From contig CAKJVC010000088.1 of the NCBI GenBank assembly GCA_918026815.1, forward strand, positions 620,001 through 684,000: a stretch of 64,000 nucleotides of DNA, written 5' to 3'. The translations under genes and the position numbers were made by a program. Source of the DNA: Chalara sp. BL73. Lineage: Eukaryota; Ascomycota; Leotiomycetes; Helotiales. Positions within the stretch are counted from its first letter, which is position 1, and every line of letters starts with the position of its first letter. Under the pieces are notes generated by a model, which was not told the DNA's origin, did no database searches, and worked only from the letters and a program-made list of their open reading frames with translations. Positions 1 to 11,960 of this stretch are shown here, piece by piece.

Positions 1-653
1 CTTCCCATCACCCGCAAGCAGTCCGTATATCGGCTCTCCTACGAAAGAGAGGGAGCAGTTATGGTCAGGTCTTTCAAGCTGCAAGTCCAACTTATGCATA
101 TAATAGCATGCAAGCAACACATTTATGCTGACCTTCTTGTAGTCGAAGGAGTAGAGATTCCTCTTGAAGGTTTCTTGAGGCTCAACCGTACCATGGACGT
201 AATGGATCGGTACCTCAAAGTTCCTTTGTCGAGAGGCGACGGTTTCGCCGGGTTGCTCGAAGTCTTTCACCAAATACACTGTCTTGTGAGTGAGCTTCTA
301 TGCAACGGTGACAACAGTTGAACAAAAATGGCTAACAACCTCATAATCAGGATGTCCTACGGCAATACACATGGCAGTTAGCTGATGCGTATTCAGTGGA
401 TGTCAAGCCACTAAGCTTAGTGGCATCGGAGAAGGTCAACCGCATACATGCCAATCATTGTATTGAGTCTCTGCGGATAGCGCTTATGTGTCATGCAGAC
501 GTATCGCCCATATTATTACTCAAGAATGATGGACCTTTGAAAGGAAGGGCAGATCGACACTCTCATCATCGTTGCAGAAACTTTACAAAAATACAGGAGT
601 GGGCCAGGGAGAATCAGGCAACAGGTAACAGGAAATCAAAGGATCACTACTAA
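1..653 (+). CDS. UstYa-like (DUF3328) protein, 3' part
   Basis: UstYa-family proteins are fungal membrane-anchored oxidases often found in ribosomally made cyclic peptide and other mycotoxin clusters. Two family motifs are visible: HQIHCL at the end of one exon and HCIESLR in the next, followed by the typical tail HRCRNFTKIQEW. The exons join cleanly over an intron at 286-350 (GTGAGT donor, GCTAAC branch, TCAG acceptor), giving HQIHCL-DVLRQYTW. The stop is at 651-653. The frame is open to the left edge, so the N-terminal membrane anchor lies outside the window. Residues coded by about 61-145 fit the family poorly, and an intron ending at TTCTTGTAG near 143 is possible. The exact 5' structure is therefore open. 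The next gene on the same strand is an acyl-CoA synthetase; whether the two belong to one metabolite cluster cannot be judged here. Confidence 0.75.
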
Positions 654-1218
654 GTATCCTTTAAGGATCATCTTCCTAAGACTATGAAGAATGAATAACC
701 TGCTCAGTCTTCCCATGACGTAGCATGAAGAATAAGAACTGGCAACTAAGATATTCAATACGCGAAGAAGTGTGAAATCAGAGTTATGCTTAATTGAAGA
801 AGTGTCTATCTGTCACCTTTGATATGGTATTATAAATTAAGGGTGTGCTCCGATCAACACAACCTTTACTCACGGTCCAGGTTATGTCCCTATTGAGCAC
901 TGGCCAAGAATACCCCCCGCAATACAGTTTTGTGGTTTTTGCCGAGCCGAGCCGGGCCGTATTTCTGACGCATCAAAAAGTGACACCAAAAGTAGCAAGC
1001 TAGTACCGCGCTTCCCTGTCAGTGCGCTGCTAGAGTAGATTTATATTGGTACGAGCCAGACTGTTGCTCTTCATCTTATGCCGGAAGTTATATTCCTCTC
1101 ACAAGTTAAGCTGCCGATGTGCTCCCTCTCATCAACCGTTCTCTGCCTACCCTTTCGTGTCTAGAGCTTCCACAGCCACCTTCTCCCTAATCGTTGCGCT
1201 TTGGAAGCTGTAAACGAA
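654..1218. other. intergenic, promoter side of the acyl-CoA synthetase
   Basis: No coding sequence or repeat recognised. The last 120 bases before 1219 are pyrimidine-rich, as is common in fungal promoters and 5' leaders. Confidence 0.5.
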
Positions 1219-3093
1219 ATGCCCAGTTCAAGCCCAACCTCTCGCATTCGGAGTCTTGCTGCACACCTTCTCCCTGCCTCAATTGCCCCCTCGACAACGG
1301 GCAGCTCCACATACACACATAACCACCACATTCACCAACTCTCACCTACTTTCTTTCTCGAACGCGCCGCGCAAATCGAGCCTGACGCCGAGGCCATCTA
1401 CCATGTTACAGCCAACGGCAAAACTCTGCGAAGGACTTACCAAGAGTTCGCAGACCGCGCTCGCGGTCTCGCATACTACCTCCAAAAACATGGCTTCCAA
1501 AAAGTTGGTATCCTAGCCCCTAACACGCCCGCATTTCTAGAAAGCATATTCGGCATTGGGGCAGCAGGAGCAGTGAATGTGGCAGTGAACTATAGATTGA
1601 AGATGGAAGACATCACGTATATTTTCGAGTTCTCAAAGGTGGATTCTATTATTGTAGATCAGGAATTTTTGCATTTGCTGGAGCATTTCAAAAAGAATAA
1701 CTCGGGGGTGAGATTCATTGTCGATACAGACACGGAGGCGACGAGTGGATTAGAGAGTGGACCTTTTGACGAAGCTGTTCTGGAAGGGTTGGAATGGGAC
1801 AAGGAAACCGGAGGAAAGGCGTGGGCGGGTCTGAAGGGCAAGATTGAGGATGAGGATGCAACGATTGCTATTCCATTTACGAGCGGAACGACAGCGAAGC
1901 CGAAAGGTGTAGTGTATACACATCGGGGGGCATATCTGGCCGCGTTGGGAAATGTGATCGAGAGTGGCTTGAATTATCATGAGGGGCGGTGTGGATATTT
2001 ATGGACGCTACCGATGTTCCATGCTATGGGATGGAGTATGTCGCCTTACTTCATTCACTCGGATTTATACTAACGACATGCAGCATTTCCGTGGGCAGTA
2101 ACAGCAGTTCGAGGGACACACTACTGTCTACGCAAGATAGATTACCCCTTAATCTGGAGCATGCTGAAGAACGAAAACATCACTCATTTCAACGCAGCAC
2201 CAACAGTCAATACCCTCCTTTGCGCAGCCAAAGAAGCAGAAAAGCTCCCCAACCGAGTGCGAGTGACAGTAGCTGCGTCCCCACCGACGGCCCACCTCTT
2301 CGAGCAAATGGCCAACCTAAATCTATTTCCCGTGCATGTCTATGGCATGACTGAAACCTATGGCCCTATCACCAAAGGTTACCACATGCCCATCTGGGAG
2401 CAAATCCCCATAAAGGAGAAATACGCTCGTATGGCCCGACAAGGTCATGGATTTATTACTGGGCTGCCCATCCGCATCGTGAAACCTGATTTGCCAGAGG
2501 GAGAGCTGATAGATGTGAAGAAGGACGGGAAAGAGATAGGGGAGATTGTGTTCTTCGGAAATATTTGTGCAAAAGAATATTTGGATGATCCAGAGGCGAC
2601 AAGGAAGTTGTTTGCAGGTGGTGGGTTGCATAGTGGTGATTTGGCGGTTTGGCATGAGGATGGAAGTGCGCAGATTTTGGATCGACAGAAGGATATTATT
2701 ATTTCCGGTACCTTTCCTTTACAGAACTGTCCCCTTTCGCTTTTGCACGTGCCATATCCCCAATACTAACCAGCTTTCATAGGTGGCGAAAACATCTCTT
2801 CCGTAGCCCTCGAAGCAATGCTCGTCCAACACCCCGATGTCTTGGAAGCAGGTGTTGTCTCAATCCCAGACTCGCACTGGGGTGAACGCCCAAAAGCTTT
2901 CATCACGGTTAAAGCAGGCAAATCACTGAAAGGAGAGGAGCTGATTGATTGGGCCAAGCATGAGAGTGCAATCAGCAAGTTTATGGTGCCGAAAGAAGTG
3001 GATATTGTGGAGGAGTTACCAAAGACAAGCACGGGGAAGGTGAAGAAGAATGTGTTAAGGATGTGGGCCAAGGGGGATTATAGTGAAAAATGA
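1219..3093 (+). CDS. AMP-binding acyl-CoA synthetase (ANL superfamily)
   Basis: Predicted 583-residue acyl-activating enzyme: carboxylic acid + ATP + CoA to acyl-CoA. Three exons, 1219-2035, 2084-2707 and 2783-3093; introns of 48 and 75 nt with GTATGT and GTACCT donors and ACTAAC branch sites. Both joins restore conserved text: MGW-T-FPWAVTAVRGTHYC and DIIISG-GENISS. ANL motifs in order: phosphate loop TSGTTAKPKGVVYTH, YGMTETYGP, SGDLAVWHEDG, the hinge DRQKDIIISG, and C-terminal PKTSTGKVKK with the catalytic lysine. The phosphate loop has Ala where Gly is usual (TSGTTA). The GW-FPWAVTAVRGTHYCLRK stretch resembles plant and fungal medium-chain or aromatic acyl-activating enzymes more than 4-coumarate ligases. 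The C-terminus ends YSEK, not a clear peroxisomal PTS1. The first in-frame ATG is at 1219; upstream codons lack one. Substrate not predictable. Confidence 0.92.
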
Positions 3094-6000
3094 GTAGGTT
3101 ATCTCCCCTAAGAAGAATAAACATGTCCTGAATGAGCGGTCTCTGGGTATAAAAGATTATCTGAACAATGGGTAGAACTTCGGTCTGTTCATCGATCGAC
3201 CTACCTTAAGGCTTAAAACCTGTGGATCCAAATGGCCCCAACAACTACCCGCGAGTAGTAGAACCGTCGCGTTATCATACCAATACTCTAGGTGCATAAG
3301 AGTACCATTAAGGTTTGGGTAAAGTATTGTGACCAGTACGAAGAAGTGGTGAGGACTTTCGCTTCAGATAGAGGCACTCATAATTCACGGCTGAACCCAT
3401 TCTCACGGGATGTGAGTCTCTCCCGGACAAATGCATCAAGGGAAAATGCTTTCGTTCGTGACTACAGGATATCTAGTACAGCAATAACGTCTGGATGTAT
3501 GCTAGAAGCTATTACGCCGAGAGCCCATTGGTTGTGCCAAACTAATGCTTCATTTGGAGCTGGACGAACGTCATTGAGCATTAACATCTTCTCCTGTCAT
3601 GTTGTTTATGTACTACGAAGTCCAAAGGTACCTGGTATCAATACTTGCCGGCAATGGTAGTCCTTTGTATAATCTGAAGGGTCATGAGGCGAAATTATCA
3701 AATCTTATGGCCCTCTGTTTTGCACGCTCTGGTCAGCTGTTTCTACTTATTCGAGACTTCCTTCATCTGCAATGTTTTTGCTTCAAATTGTTCAGAGGTG
3801 ACCATCTTATTGCTTGATTGCAATTATGACAGCGCTTTCCTACTCGAGCGCCATGGCTGATCAAGCTACAACGAGTAAACGGTAGTATCCTTAATTATCG
3901 TAGTGCGCGAAGATCTTGTTTTCTCACTTTGCACCTTATTCCCACAGCCAGATCGACACCAGGACTTGGTTATACCCAGACTGGACCCCCGTCGGACCAC
4001 GCTAGTTTCGTCGCATCAAGCATATCAAACTCTGCCTGCTTCCAGGCGGTGCTCATAAACATACACGCGTGCCGATTCTCCGTGATATAAAATAGTTCTT
4101 ATCTTTCTCTAGACGTTTCAATTATTCTATGCAATAAGTATCTCCATCGCATTGGCAGTGTTGACGGCAATAATACTAGCAGTCACTCACGATCTCCAGG
4201 CAAAAATCGTTATCTAGTAATTTTTTCCTGGCCTTTGGGCAGCTTCTTTTCTGATTTGTCACTTCTTCTTACATATTGGCACCACATGCTGGCTTCAAAG
4301 AGACTAATCAATGCCTAGGGTCTCTGGCATCACATGGCTCCTTGCCGTAGTCATGATTGCTCTTATCATCATCCATGATCGTACAGTTCCGCAAAAATGG
4401 CATGCATCCATCTCAACATTTCATTATATGCCTGCGCGACATCTATGCCATGGCTCATCGTAGAAATCAATGTGATACCAGCATCGATGCATAACAGTAA
4501 AGAATGCAAAGAGATAATGAGGGCTGGATGTACTGTACTAATATATTTCCATACCGTCATCGTGTCTGTAGCTTTACCACCAAATTTTTAGTAGCAGACG
4601 GAAGCACTAATAAATGTTTAGAATCCCATCATTTGCACATCTTATCCAGCCCTCCGTCGTCTACAATCGCCGCCGAAAATCGACAGAGGAAATGGCCAGG
4701 GAGTCAGTCACCTGTCATTGACTATATTGGTAGCCAAGATTCCCAAGATTACGTACAACAGATTCGAGAGGCACTATATCTCGTCCAGTGGATGAAAATA
4801 CGATAGACAGGAATGCGAAGTAAGCTTGACTTGGCAGTTTTATGCCAAATTTCTTTCCGGAAACGTATGCCCATCAAAGAAGGCAGACCGTCCGGAGCCC
4901 GAGTTATAGATAACAATGAATGGTGAGAATATTTAAACCATCAATGAGTTAGAGCCTTGTTTCCGTCTCTGATTATCATTCTGATCACCATTTTGTGTTC
5001 ACATGCTGGTCAACACTTGGTCCTCCTTCCTTCAAGTTGACTTGACACCTTGGAAATTTAGATAATCTTGGCACTGTTTAGCCACACACTCACAGATGAA
5101 TGATTTTCCATTACTTCGATAGCGACGACAAGAAGACGTATTCTGCGAATATGGTATTTGCTCTTACTTTCTTGTTGTGCCTAAGCGCTTTTTATTCTTT
5201 CCTGTGTGTTCATTTGAGCCAACCTTACAAATTTCTCCGGTTGCTGAGTCCTCCTCTGTGGGCAGGGAGATTGCAAAGAGAAAAGTATTCGAGGATTAAA
5301 GTCAATTCATTATGCCATGATCTGAAGAGATGGCTTGAGTCAACAAACAAATGCGTGAGCTCTCAACTTGGTGTTAAAGGACGAGGCTTGGGGTTCAATT
5401 TGCCGTTCATTTAGCCTAGCTGAGCATTATCCTTCCGTGGTGAATGCTGGAAATACGACGGGAAGATCCAGATTGGAACGCACCTCGCCGACCTTTTTTA
5501 AGCTCCGCTTCAGGGCGACAGTTCCCTTCCAATAAATTCTAGCCAAATGAAGAATTCTCATATCTTGTCGCACGTCGTCTCAAATTGTTTTACGGCACAG
5601 CCATTCAGGGCTCTACAATTTTTGGATTACTACGCAATGGACCCAGACTTCCTTCGAAAAATCTGTATTCTGTATGATGCGTGTTGAGTAATCGCATATG
5701 GGGCACTTTCGGGTTGCACGGCGAGTCGGCTCACGCCGTTTTGCCTCCGTCTGTACATGGGATGATGTTTTTTGAAAGAGATAGTTGAAGGGTTTGTCAT
5801 GACACGTGATTAGCCTTTTTCATCCTAGTCAGCAACTAGACCACATTATTCGAAGTAACTGTATGCTTTTTAATTTGCCTCTAGAGCCCCTGGCTTGGCT
5901 TGATTTGATTATTCGATAAGGCATTACTAGGGTAGAACAAGCCATTATGGTAATTCTAGAGCGTGGCTATACTTCATGTATCGAACATGTATGGCATGCA

Positions 6001-7417
6001 AGTCGTGAGAGGTGGAGAACTTGAAGTTGGATGGCGGTACTACAACCCAATATATCTAGGCACTGGCTCATCCTTTCCGTGGCTCTAAAGCTGATTCTAT
6101 CCAGCAGCATCTGGAATTTGAGCTCAGTAATTTTACTTCGGCCCAGCTTTCAGCAAGTTACAACCTGCGATTCATTGTACGCGATGCTCAACTATAGCAA
6201 CTCAATCTCAAGTTTCTGAGGCTCTAAAAGACTTAAGTATTTCCTCTAGCTTGCTCTGCTAATTTTCCAATCTAGTGAAGCATATATCATTTCTGAGGGA
6301 CTGAAACTTCTTACCTTCATCATGCGATGTGAACGGCGACTTTAGATAACTAGCTCGCTCCAAGCAATTCTCCAGCATTAGACTATGAAATCCATGGCTT
6401 TGCGATCTCGGAACAGTCAACATTAAGACTAAGAGGAAGAGCCATAATCGGGACCAGCAAAATCCTATGGGCATTAATATCGTCTCTGGTCAACACATCT
6501 AGACGAACATCTCCTTCCTGGCCAGCCTGAATATTACTTGGGAAGTCTACAATCGAATCATAGATTTCAACACGAAAATATATGTATATATATCATATCA
6601 CAATAAACACTACTTTAACCTCTTCCCTCAAGTTATACTCAGACAACCATGGGAATGCACTCTCCAGAATTTCTCCATCTAAGAAGCATCAAGATTTCTT
6701 CCAATCATTACACCAACCTGTCTCTAACGAATTTGAAACACATCAGGCTCATTGGTCTCACGACTGATCAAGTTTGCGGGCTACAACAACTGGCGTCATG
6801 ACCTTGGATTTTAACCACTGCTTAAGGCGCTATGGTTCTGAAAATCAAGACTTCACTGATGCATACTCTTATCCGCAATGCCGGGGCTGACTGGTCACAA
6901 AGGCAGTGTTGATCTATGCCCGAATAGGAAATATCTCAACATATCACATTCATTATGAAACAGAAACGGATACCAAAGCTGCAACGCTTATAGGATATAT
7001 GCATCAGAATAAAACATATTATAAATATTGAATATTTGTTGCGGAGGCGTGAAAAAAGGTGATGGTAATGTATCCCTCAAGGGATGGCTATCGAGACCTC
7101 AAATTCCTGTGAGTGGGACACATTGCCAGCCTCGTCCACAATAGCAAAGCGGACTATACTTCTGATTCATGTCCACGCCGGCCATACTTATTTTCTGCCA
7201 TAGACGCCACCACACGGCGCACCTCTGTGATGTCAAAATAAGGTTTCCACGTTACACAGTGATAAGCAATTCAAAGTGAATTCCACGTCACTATAATCCC
7301 CAAATCCAGGGATTATCTAACCCGTATCTCTTTTCCATATTTCCAATTGTTATCTAATAACAAAGGATCTCTCAAAGATACCATCGGTCTGTCGATACCT
7401 CACCTCTTTCCGTGAGG
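3094..7417. other. 4.3-kb gene-poor interval
   Basis: Only short scattered ORFs (for example 3292-3660, 4504-4806, 5100-5414). None has recognisable domains, conserved motifs or joinable exons. Base composition is close to average rather than RIP-like. No tRNA or repeat copy from elsewhere in the window was seen here. Confidence 0.4.
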
Positions 7418-8757
7418 ATGTTCTTCTTGGTGCTACTCCTAGCATGCAGTAATATCTCATCTGCACTTCCCTGGGCAGGACCTCAGCAAACTGGTACCAG
7501 AAAAGCAACAGCAGCTGCGAACTGGAGTCCAGCGCCTACTTATCGCTCCGAACCGTTCCACGATGCTCTGAAGCGCTCCCTCTTCCCCGTCAGCGTTTGC
7601 GGCTGGTATGTTTTCACCATGTCCCGGAGACCCTCTACTAACCTCAGATCTAGGGTAGGAGGAAAAGCCGGCCTCCCAGCATACTGCTCTGTCTCCTCAT
7701 CCTGTGTATGGAACTCCGATTATAAGATCGTTGGCTGCTGCGCGACCGCGTCCAGCGAATGCAAGTTTTACACTTCGTGCTTGGACTTGAATAGTCCAGA
7801 TCCGATTGGCAACCGTGATGATGTGTATACGTGTAAGGGGACGAACGTGTGTTATTCGAATCGGTATCCGGGCGGATATAGCCAGTGGGGTTGTGGGAAG
7901 AGGGAGTGGGCGACCAGCGTGTTGACCAGCTTTTCGGGGATGGGGGGTGTTAGTTTGCAGTAAGTTTCTTGGGGGCCTGAATATTTGGAATATGGAGGTG
8001 GAGGTGTTTGGTAGTGGCCGTAACTGACGATATATTCAGGCTGGTCACTACGGGAAATGCAAGATCTACCTCCAGAGATCCGCTGGGCCATCCTCTAGAC
8101 AGTGGAACACGGACCCGTGATATTACAGGAACACCCGATACTTCCACAACGTCTGCATCCGAGGAGACAAGAGACGCTGTAGCCCCTTCATCATCACCCC
8201 CAATGCCATCGGGCCATATATCCACCACTGCCTCGAGCACGGGCAGCGCATCAAATCCCGCCAGCTCTTTTCCTCCTACCGAAAATTCCAACTCAAGAAA
8301 GGGCTCAAAATCCACTGTGCCAGCAGGTCCCGTAGCAGGCGGCGTAGTGGCAGGCATTGCGCTGTTCAGTTTCCTCGGGCTCTTTCTCTTTCTCGCGCGC
8401 CGCAGAGGCTGGTTCCACACAAAACAGAAGCTCACAAGCAATGCAGAGGAATACTCACCCGCCGTTGCCAGCCCACCTAAAGAGCCAATGGAGTTCCGGC
8501 CCATGGAGGGAACGATCAATCTTGATTCAAACCCGATCTATGAGATGGAGGGGAGTACTCTAGATCCAATAGTGAGCCCTATGATGCAGAACAGTGCAGA
8601 AAGCTTATCGCCTGTGGTTTCACCAATGTCGAATATTGGGGAGAGCAGGTTTCTACAAAGAAGTTCTTCTCAGAGTTTTAGGATGGGCAGCACGGCTGTG
8701 AGGGAAAGTCAGTGGAGCGATGTTAGTAAACTGAGCGAGCCGCCGAGTGGTGGTTGA
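7418..8757 (+). CDS. single-pass membrane protein with Cys-rich ectodomain
   Basis: Predicted 403 residues from three exons: 7418-7605, 7654-7959 and 8040-8757. Introns are 48 nt (GTATGT, branch ACTAAC) and 80 nt (GTAAGT, branch AACTGAC). The first intron is a multiple of three and open, so an ORF reads through it, but splicing restores CGW-VGGKAGLP. Order: signal peptide (residues 1-17, FFLVLLLACSNISSA), a Cys-rich domain with CCATASSECKFYTSC and YTCKGTNVCYSNRYPGGY, a long Ser/Thr/Pro-rich stalk, one membrane span near residues 262-284 (VAGGVVAGIALFSFLGLFLF) followed by ARRRGW, and a roughly 115-residue Ser-rich cytoplasmic tail. This architecture is common for fungal cell-wall or stress-sensor-like proteins, comparable in layout to Wsc/Mid2 but not one of them by sequence. 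Function unknown. The ATG at 7418 starts directly at the signal peptide. Confidence 0.85.
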
Positions 8758-9074
8758 GACGTTACTGCATCCGATTTGTAGGTCTTTATTTGGGAGTATA
8801 TGAACATGAGCATAGAAATACCCAAGCAGCCAGATGGTGCGACTCTGGCATTGTATATACCAATAGATCGTGGAGAAATAAGACCAGAGGGCTGTGCACA
8901 ATTGGCGAGGGAAGATGAGTTGGCTCCCAATCTAGGTCTACAAACCCAAAAAATCAGCATGAGCGGGTTCTGTGCAGCCTAGCTAAGTTAGATTTTTTGC
9001 TCTACGAATTTTATGTCATGAGACTCATCACTTTTTGATAAGAATTGGGTAACTGTCCAAAACTTTGTCAAAAA
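8758..9074. other. space between convergent genes
   Basis: 317 bases between two convergent 3' ends. Nothing recognised beyond presumed terminators. Confidence 0.5.
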
Positions 9075-9914
9075 TTACTTAGCTTTTGCTGGTTTCCGCC
9101 CGATTCCAATATATAGCCGCCCCTCTTCTGTCACTTTGCCATCTACAGCAAGTTTGGCCCATTCCTCTATAAAACGGTCACGTGCTCTTCCCCTAATCTT
9201 CTCATCCAGCTTCGAAAACCCACCTCTGGTACTATACACATCCCAGATCCTCCCTCCCTCACCGACATCCCACTCACTCCGCCCTTCCTCCGTTCTCGCC
9301 GGGATATTCTCGAAAATCCCCGTCTCGATGACTTCAGCCTCCAAGCCTGCCTCCTCCAATATTGTCTTCAGGCTCACTGGGCCGGTGATCCAGTTTCTGT
9401 TTCCCAGGACTTCGACTCCAAATTCTGGGGCCAGGAGGGAGAAGACACCGAGGGAGAGCATGCTCGAAGGGTGTGGAATGTCAGCTATGAGGCGACCACC
9501 GGCGGCCAGATGGGTAGTCCAGTGCTTGATTGCTGAGGACGGCGAAGGGAGAAGAACGAGGGCGGAGCAAATGGTGATGATGTCGAATGAGGACTGATGG
9601 ACATCTGGAAGGCCGGACGGGTCCGTGATGTCATGCTCGTGGAAGATGATAGCAGACGGTGCCAAGGGGAGCTTGGAGCGTGCTACGTCGAGCATTCCCG
9701 ACGAGATGTCGATTCCGACGATCTTTGGTAACGGCTGGAGATGCTGCGCGAACTCAAACGCTACCAAGCCGGTTCCGCAGGCAAGGTCAAGGAGTGATTC
9801 TCCAGGTTGTGGTCTTGCGTACTTGACATATTCTGTTGCTAAGTGGCGATGGAAAGAAGTCTTGTCATCGTATTGTTGGGCTCGGGAGTTGTATAGATCC
9901 ACGATTGAAGTCAT
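9075..9914 (-). CDS. SAM-dependent class I methyltransferase
   Basis: Intronless, 279 residues from the ATG at 9914 (MTSIVDLYNSRAQQYDD). The open frame runs further upstream to 10112, but homologues of this kind begin just before YDD, so the internal start is preferred. Rossmann methyltransferase motif I is LLDLACGTG (residues 41-49), followed by motif II-like IVGIDISSGML and the post-motif DIITICSALVLLP. The rest resembles fungal UbiE/Methyltransf_11-type proteins. Substrate unknown. No signal peptide or membrane span. It is transcribed toward the membrane-protein gene and away from the GPI-type protein gene. Confidence 0.85.
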   Translation of the reverse strand: MTSIVDLYNSRAQQYDDKTSFHRHLATEYVKYARPQPGESLLDLACGTGLVAFEFAQHLQPLPKIVGIDISSGMLDVARSKLPLAPSAIIFHEHDITDPSGLPDVHQSSFDIITICSALVLLPSPSSAIKHWTTHLAAGGRLIADIPHPSSMLSLGVFSLLAPEFGVEVLGNRNWITGPVSLKTILEEAGLEAEVIETGIFENIPARTEEGRSEWDVGEGGRIWDVYSTRGGFSKLDEKIRGRARDRFIEEWAKLAVDGKVTEEGRLYIGIGRKPAKAK

Positions 9915-10605
9915 GGTCAAATCAAAAGGATGTGGAACCGAGAAAATTGAGGTGACGGAAGAAAATGTTTTATATATCTTTCTGAGATGCCTCTGTATGC
10001 CACTAATGCGTTGCTGAGAAATCGCGCAGACATAGATGGCTGATCGGCATCGAAGTTGGTGGGTTACCTGGCTATCCCCGCAATCAAGTTTCTGAATGAT
10101 AGAGTTATCCAACTTAGAACGTACCGGTGTTGCATTTGTTCCACAAGAACTGTGTTAGGACTAATTCATGAACCTCAAGTATTACTTTGCCTATGTAGCG
10201 ATGAGGATCCTGAAGTGCAGCACCAAAATGTAATGATTTGAAACACTTCTTACCCCAACTCAAATTGGACTTGCAGATAAATGGACCAAGAGGGATGCTA
10301 TACAAGAATCATATTCAAGACCTTATAGCCATACGTCAATATGTACATGAATGATTAAAGATAAGTATCCCCGGGTGGGCTCCCCTCCTCTTAGGAAGCA
10401 ATCCTATCCCGACTTTTCCTCCAGAAACAAATTCTGCTCCCTTGGTGGTGAGAGCAAGAAGATGGTGGTATTTGAAGCAAAAAACGCCAATTTAGCCAAT
10501 CCTTCCTCCTGGGTATAGACGCCGCACCAATGTTCTGTTCTCTCCTTTATATATAACACCATGTATTCTTCATGTTCGTTTTTCAATCATATTTACTTAA
10601 ATATA
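9915..10605. other. intergenic
   Basis: Promoter side of the methyltransferase and 3' side of the next gene. Short ORFs only, none supported. Confidence 0.4.
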
Positions 10606-11960
10606 TCATAACAACCAGCCTCCTACCAGCATCACCAAGGCGATAAGGCTGATGTTCGATGAAGCTAATCCGGATGGGACAGTGTAGCTAGAGGCTCCGC
10701 TCTGCACCGCGGCTGCAAGACTTGCATTAACAAAGCCGGGTCCGCATTGTATGTTGATTTGTTGGGCGGCTGCAACGTAGGTATTTGCGATGCTGCTACT
10801 CCGATCGCTGGTCGCGGCGGAAAATATTGCCATTGTGCTTTTCAAGCATGAATTACACGTTGGCTGTCTGCCACCTGGGAGAGTAGTATTTAATGGTAGG
10901 TAGTAGATGTATGAATCAGAAGGAGAGCTAGAGTTGGTGACTGCGTCGGCGAAGCAGTAAGCAGAGGTTTGGGGGTTGCGGAGGCAGGATGCTGAGTATA
11001 GGGTCTTGTAGGCCTTTAGGCCAATCTGCGCATTCTGGATCTTGGGATTTTCGTTTGTGAGGTCGGACCCGCAGTTCGCGGATGCACTGATGTTGGTGGC
11101 TAAGGAAGCCATTAGGGGCTCGCAGACTGTGAGGTCGGCGGAGCATGTGGTGTCGAGCAGTTGAGTGACCTCAAAAGCAGATTTGGAGGCTTGAAAGAAT
11201 GAATCGGAGTTCTAATAGCAGTTAGCAACGAGTCCCCTATTTTGTTGTCCGAGGGCGATGGACGAGAGACGGGGTTGTAGCTTACGTAGAGGAGTAATGA
11301 GAATGGCAGGCACGCCTTGAACGTCGAATTTGTTAAGAAACCATTCATGAAATTGGTGCAACTCTCGGTGATGTTTCCATCGAAACCTTGATCGAATGGC
11401 TGTGGCATCGATGATAGCGCATTCTGTGTCGCAGCGGTGATGCCTGTAGATGCTGTCTTGGTTGCGGAGGATGACTTTGTCGTCGACGACGACGATGTTG
11501 ACTTGGCATTGGAGGTGCTATCTTGGTTGCTAAATGGGTCAGATTCAGCACGTCGCACAAGCTTGAGATCGTTGTTCTCGGTGGCTGGAAGCCAGGATTC
11601 TGGGTCAGGCCCGGGTCGTGGATCGACTAGAATTCTGCCTTTTCGAGCTAACCGATCCAGAGAATCTTTCAGCAGTTCCGACGTGACAGCCACGTTGGGA
11701 ACCTCAACCATCTGTTCGTTGATATATACTGAATTCGATGCGGATGCAAATGAAAGAAAGCACAGAAATACAAAGAGCAAGAGCTGCCATGTTTTATTGT
11801 TCACCGAGCTGTGACGCGGCCAAGAAAAGTGTTCGTTTGTTGTTTCAGGGGCGAGAGCACGCTGGTGAGACGAAGCCTGCGTTGAAGTGATGGACGAGCA
11901 CAAGGAGCCGGAAACAGAAGAAGCAAGGCAGCCGGCATCCTTCACCCTTCCGCTGCCCAT
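10606..11960 (-). CDS. fungal GPI-type surface protein (DUF7729-like)
   Basis: Predicted 426 residues in two exons, 11286-11960 and 10606-11211, joined over a 74-nt intron (GTAAGC donor, TTAG acceptor); the join reads SLLLY-NSDSFFQASK. Order: a basic/Ser-rich N-terminus, hydrophobic segment TWQLLLFVFLCFLSFASA, a Ser/Thr-rich stretch (SSSSTTKSSSATKTAS), then a conserved globular part with paired cysteines (ESCTNF, FKACLPF, DTTCSADLTVCEPL, CGSDL, CLRNP, CNSCLKS, QCGPGF). It ends in a hydrophobic tail ISLIALVMLVGGWLL after a small-residue stretch, as in GPI-anchored proteins. I believe this is the fungal DUF7729 family, from memory of its layout rather than a search. The start is uncertain: ATG at 11960 puts about 55 residues before the hydrophobic segment; another ATG lies upstream near 12092. 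Role unknown, probably cell surface. Confidence 0.78.

Noticed and set aside
5100..5414. 104-residue ORF with one hydrophobic stretch
   Set aside because: No family resemblance; composition and context look non-coding.
9915..10112. N-terminal extension of the methyltransferase
   Set aside because: The open frame continues upstream but the extension lacks family similarity and would precede the usual start at MTSIVDLYNS.
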